This document shows positions 62,805-64,000 of a DNA stretch of 64,000 nucleotides, piece by piece; positions within the stretch are counted from its first letter, which is position 1; every line of letters begins with the position of its first letter. Origin of the DNA: Mesorhizobium australicum WSM2073 (GTDB taxonomy: Bacteria > Pseudomonadota > Alphaproteobacteria > Rhizobiales > Rhizobiaceae); contig NC_019973.1 of the NCBI RefSeq assembly GCF_000230995.2, positions 2,246,001 to 2,310,000 on the forward strand. Reading direction: 5' to 3'. The translations under genes were made by a program, and so were the position numbers. The notes beneath the pieces are model-generated. The model was not told the DNA's origin. It was given only the letters and a program-made list of their open reading frames with translations, and ran no database searches.

Positions 62805-63212
62805 CCAAAACGTTGGCCGTACAGGACAGCTCCTCGACTCTTCCACCGGCCTCCATTTATGGGCCGACTGTTTTTGACGGCACTCTGGCGGAGATCTTTG
62901 ATCTCCAGGATCAGATCGCCTCAAACATAGTCGGCGCAATCACGCCGAAGATCGAGGAGGCTGAAATCGAACGTGCCAAGCGCAAACCGAGATCTTTGCG
63001 CTCGCAGCCAAACTACGCGAGCGCGATGCGTGTCGCGATGGCAAGTCATGCCTTGGCGGGACAGCTTTCTGAAGCGGAGAAGATGCGCGCCTGCGCGAAC
63101 TCGATCCCACATTGCGGCTTTCGGACCTCGCGGAGGTGCTGCCCCGTTTCAACGGGTGGAAGACCGCGACAACTATATCGAGGGCCTTCGGAAGGCGGAC
63201 TTGCCAGAATAG
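62805..63212 (+). pseudogene. remnant of a TPR-type adenylate/guanylate cyclase
   Basis: Three frames together still read as the C-terminal part of a cyclase-TPR protein. They give TGQLLDSSTGLHLWADCF, then a frameshift near 62872, then FDGTLAEIFDLQDQIASNIVG and EAEIERAKRKP. An internal deletion near 62990 follows, then YASAMRVAMASHALAGQLSEAEKMR. Another shift gives RELDPTLRLSDLAEVLPRF, and a last one gives DNYIEGLRKADLPE and TAG at 63212. The cyclase domain itself is absent. Confidence 0.8.
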
Positions 63213-63426
63213 CGCAAAAGCCGGTCCGTCATGCCATGGCCGAAACTCGATGCTCAGATATCCGCTTTCGCGGTCACGCGCCGCTAGACAAGCCGGCAAT
63301 GGTTGGCGGGCTCGCTGCGAGCTTTCCCAGCCATTCCACAAGTCGCCATGGTTGGACCGCCATATCGGCGGGGCTGCCATCTGGCCCCGCCGGTCCGCCC
63401 TGATATATCCGGCTGCGATCCGTCAC

Positions 63427-64000
63427 ATGAGGGGCCTCGTGAAGTCATCCAGCCTGGCAGGCGCCGTTTCTCCCATGATCCCGGTGCTTGTCTGCGCGCT
63501 TGGCATCTTCCTGCTGTCGGGGATGGACGCGGCGATGAAGGTCCTGGTCCTTGCCGTCGGCGTCTACAACACGGTGCTGTGGCGCAGCATGCTCGCGACC
63601 GTGGTTGCCGGCGCCGGCTGGTCGGCGGGACCGCGCACGCTGCCCAAGCCTTCCGTGCTCAGGCTGCATGCGCTGCGTGCCGCGGTCGTCGGCTTTGTCC
63701 TGCTGTCCTTCTTCTGGGGGCTTGCCAGGCTGCCGCTGGCGGAGGCGATCGGGCTCAGTTTCGTGGCGCCGCTGTTCGCCCTGCTGCTGGCGGCGTTGCT
63801 GCTCGGCGAACGCATACAGCGTCAGGCGATCTGGGCTTCGCTGGCCGGCATTGCGGGCGTCGCAATCATCGTCGGCGGACAGTTCGGGCAGACAAGCCAT
63901 GCCAGGGATGCCTTGCTCGGCACGGCGGCGGTGCTGGTGTCGACAGGGTTCTATGCCTACAATTTGATCCTTGCGCGGCAGCAGGCGCTGGTGGCCAAGC
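63427..64000 (+). CDS. EamA/DMT-family transporter, cut by window end
   Basis: The frame is open to the last base (at least 191 codons). It codes for at least five or six membrane helices (MIPVLVCALGIFLLSGMDAAMKVLV, AAVVGFVLLSFFWGLARLPLAEAIGLSFVAPLFALLLAALLLGERI, AIWASLAGIAGVAIIVGG). This is the first EamA repeat and the start of the second. Start is ATG 63427 or GTG 63439; the latter has GAGGGG close upstream. Substrate unknown. Confidence 0.85.
   Translation, partial: MRGLVKSSSLAGAVSPMIPVLVCALGIFLLSGMDAAMKVLVLAVGVYNTVLWRSMLATVVAGAGWSAGPRTLPKPSVLRLHALRAAVVGFVLLSFFWGLARLPLAEAIGLSFVAPLFALLLAALLLGERIQRQAIWASLAGIAGVAIIVGGQFGQTSHARDALLGTAAVLVSTGFYAYNLILARQQALVAK

Noticed and set aside
1..64000. 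tRNA or rRNA genes, integrase, transposase
   Set aside because: I looked for T-loop sequences in the gaps and for recombinase-like proteins and found none.

Overview
The window reads as the chromosome of a Rhizobiales alphaproteobacterium, most like Mesorhizobium. Signs are the dense high-GC coding, BA14K and DUF1127 proteins, a strongly extended UvrB, the lgt / MidA / PgeF / M24 / prs block, and several short palindromic repeats of rhizobial type. The species call is inference from gene content. I see no rRNA, tRNA, CRISPR array, complete insertion sequence or prophage.

Layout. 0-5.4 kb: adenine salvage (apt), two overlapping MaoC-type proteins, a purine permease divergent from guanine deaminase, and a RelE/XRE toxin-antitoxin pair whose toxin looks 5'-truncated. 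5.5-13.2 kb: ychF-pth-rplY and prs, separated by a 4-kb accessory block (OhrR-like repressor with divergent alpha/beta hydrolase, Fsr-type exporter, AraC regulator). 13.3-18 kb: a minus-strand series of lipoprotein, M24 protein, PgeF, MidA-type methyltransferase and lgt. 18-25.4 kb: orphan BrnA-like antitoxin, UbiK, YbjN, CsaA, a glycosyltransferase, a MarR/response regulator/histidine kinase operon and ilvE. 25.5-35.4 kb: small envelope and stress genes (BA14K, two cold-shock proteins, a tandem Kazal-like lipoprotein), a TPR-sulfotransferase, small enzymes and a HigBA module with two matched operators. 35.4-43.1 kb: an ABC-F ATPase with a leader ORF and alternative hairpins, an EamA transporter, UvrB and a DUF2778 protein. 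43.6-53.3 kb: mostly envelope and exported proteins of unknown role. 53.3-64 kb: lipid kinase, a three-gene oxidative/sugar-acid operon, purC, thioesterase, an HxlR/oxidoreductase pair, an adenylate-cyclase pseudogene and a transporter cut by the window edge.

Shared themes. PRPP and purine metabolism recur (apt, prs, purC, permease plus guaD), though not as one operon. Divergent regulator/target pairs with visible operators recur too (OhrR-like/hydrolase, HxlR/oxidoreductase), as does the autoregulated higBA. The non-coding DNA carries at least four repeat types: three copies of a ~44-bp palindrome, a 168-bp imperfect palindrome, a 142-bp element with 39-bp inverted ends inside a 33-bp direct repeat, and a 156-bp element with CGTCATCC ends. 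The signals I would follow first are the leader/attenuator ahead of the ABC-F gene, the operator clusters, and the tandem Kazal-like lipoprotein.
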